Position numbers and translations under genes: made by a program | Shown: positions 10,768 through 11,201 of the stretch, one piece after another | Position numbering within the stretch: position 1 is the stretch's first letter | Layout of the letters: every line of letters begins with the position of its first letter | Source of the DNA: Baffinella frigidus | Taxonomy: Eukaryota > Cryptophyceae > Cryptomonadales > Baffinellaceae | Assembly: GCA_026770585.1 (NCBI GenBank) | Contig: MU646359.1 | Span: forward strand, 578,519-589,719 | Reading direction: 5' to 3' | Length of the DNA stretch: 11,201 nt | Notes under the pieces: generated by a model | Told to the model about the DNA's origin: nothing | The model's database searches: none | The model's input: the letters and a program-made list of their open reading frames with translations, nothing else

Positions 10768-10909
10768 GGCCTACGGTATTGCCTACGGTAGGCCGTAGGG
10801 GGCTAGAGGGGGTCCTACGAAACATTAGGTCCTAGGAGCCCACGGCCTACCGTACGGCCTACCGTAGGCAATACCGTAGGCCTCACTACCCGGTTTTCAG
10901 GACGTTACC
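10768..10909. mobile_element. GATAACGGAC-family foldback, 5' end lost
   Basis: The arms 10768-10797 and 10853-10882 are a perfect 30-bp inverted repeat built from GGCCTACGGTATTGCCTACG. The outer right end ACTACCCGGTTTTCAGGACG then TTACC corresponds to the terminus of the 3736 element, while its left partner is absent. CGGCCTACCGTA is duplicated in tandem in the right arm. Confidence 0.82.
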
Positions 10910-10916
10910 CTATTAA

Positions 10917-10977
10917 GTTGCTAATAAAAGTTGGTTGGTTGCATAAAAGTTGGTTAGTTGCTAATAAAAGGTGGTTC
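10917..10977 (+). repeat. Three-unit tandem repeat GTTGCTAATAAAAGTTGGTT
   Basis: Units at 10917-10937, 10938-10956 and 10957-10977, of 21, 19 and 21 bp. The middle unit lacks TA. From here to 11103 nothing further is supported. Confidence 0.88.
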
Positions 10978-11103
10978 AAGGGCCACCCTGGAGACGACTC
11001 TAGAGCAAATCAACCTGAGGGTTTAGTGTTCGACCATTGAATTTGGTTGAACTCCTCCAGGCGATCGACGCGGCGTCGGAGATCCCCGGAGAGAGCGGTC
11101 ACC

Positions 11104-11201
11104 CCCAAACCCTAAACCCCGAACCCCAAACCCCGAACCCTAAACCCCGAACCCCAAACCCCGAACCCTAAACCCCGAACCCCAAACCATAAACCATAAA
11201 C
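11104..11201. repeat. 28-bp higher-order repeat of telomere-variant heptamers
   Basis: Each unit is CCCTAAA-CCCCGAA-CCCCAAA-CCCCGAA, at 11110-11137, 11138-11165 and 11166-11193; the last drifts into CCATAAA. The orientation matches the main array. The window ends inside it. Confidence 0.93.

Overview
This is non-coding-dominated eukaryotic nuclear DNA, probably from near a chromosome end of an alga or other protist. I base that on a 12-unit CCCTAAA array at 6832-6915 (TTTAGGG-type telomere repeat, known from plants, many algae, stramenopiles and dinoflagellates), fields of degenerate telomere-like DNA (about 5300-5350, 5430-5492, 6736-7260, 11104-11201), many small foldback elements, and GT-AG bounded ankyrin exons. 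There is no sign of bacterial organisation: no operons, no ribosome-binding sites, no long ORFs. The lineage cannot be fixed from this window.

Layout. 1-530: GAA and GA microsatellites with a 57-bp repeat spaced 200 bp and six copies of CAGGTTATG. 590-1270: two inverted-repeat units. 1500-3180: a dense run of hairpins and miniature inverted-repeat elements (MITEs), some nested. 3200-3720: a short coding-like stretch, part of which is duplicated behind a strong splice acceptor. 3736-4300: a foldback element, then a cluster of perfect hairpins and palindromes. 4629-5110: the best candidate coding stretch outside the ankyrin remnants, with codon-like GC3 bias. 5300-7260: telomere-like DNA mixed with a segmental repeat that exists in three copies; two copies carry MITEs and the others show the uninterrupted site. 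7265-9432: remnants of an ankyrin-repeat gene, with exon pieces scattered among MITEs. 9435-10912: five further MITEs, one with a perfect 9-bp target duplication, and a 42-bp perfect palindrome. 11104-11201: a 28-bp higher-order repeat of telomere-variant heptamers.

At least six MITE families can be separated by their terminal inverted repeats (TIRs): TTATCCGGGG, TAGCTCTG, GCTAGAGGGGCC, CCACACAGCGG, GATAACGGAC and CCCTTAAGTG. Several with unrelated ends share a core palindrome, CCTACCGTAGG. No transposase, tRNA, rRNA or CRISPR array was seen. No gene can be called intact: the ankyrin pieces look like decayed or duplicated exons, and the other coding-like stretches are candidates only.
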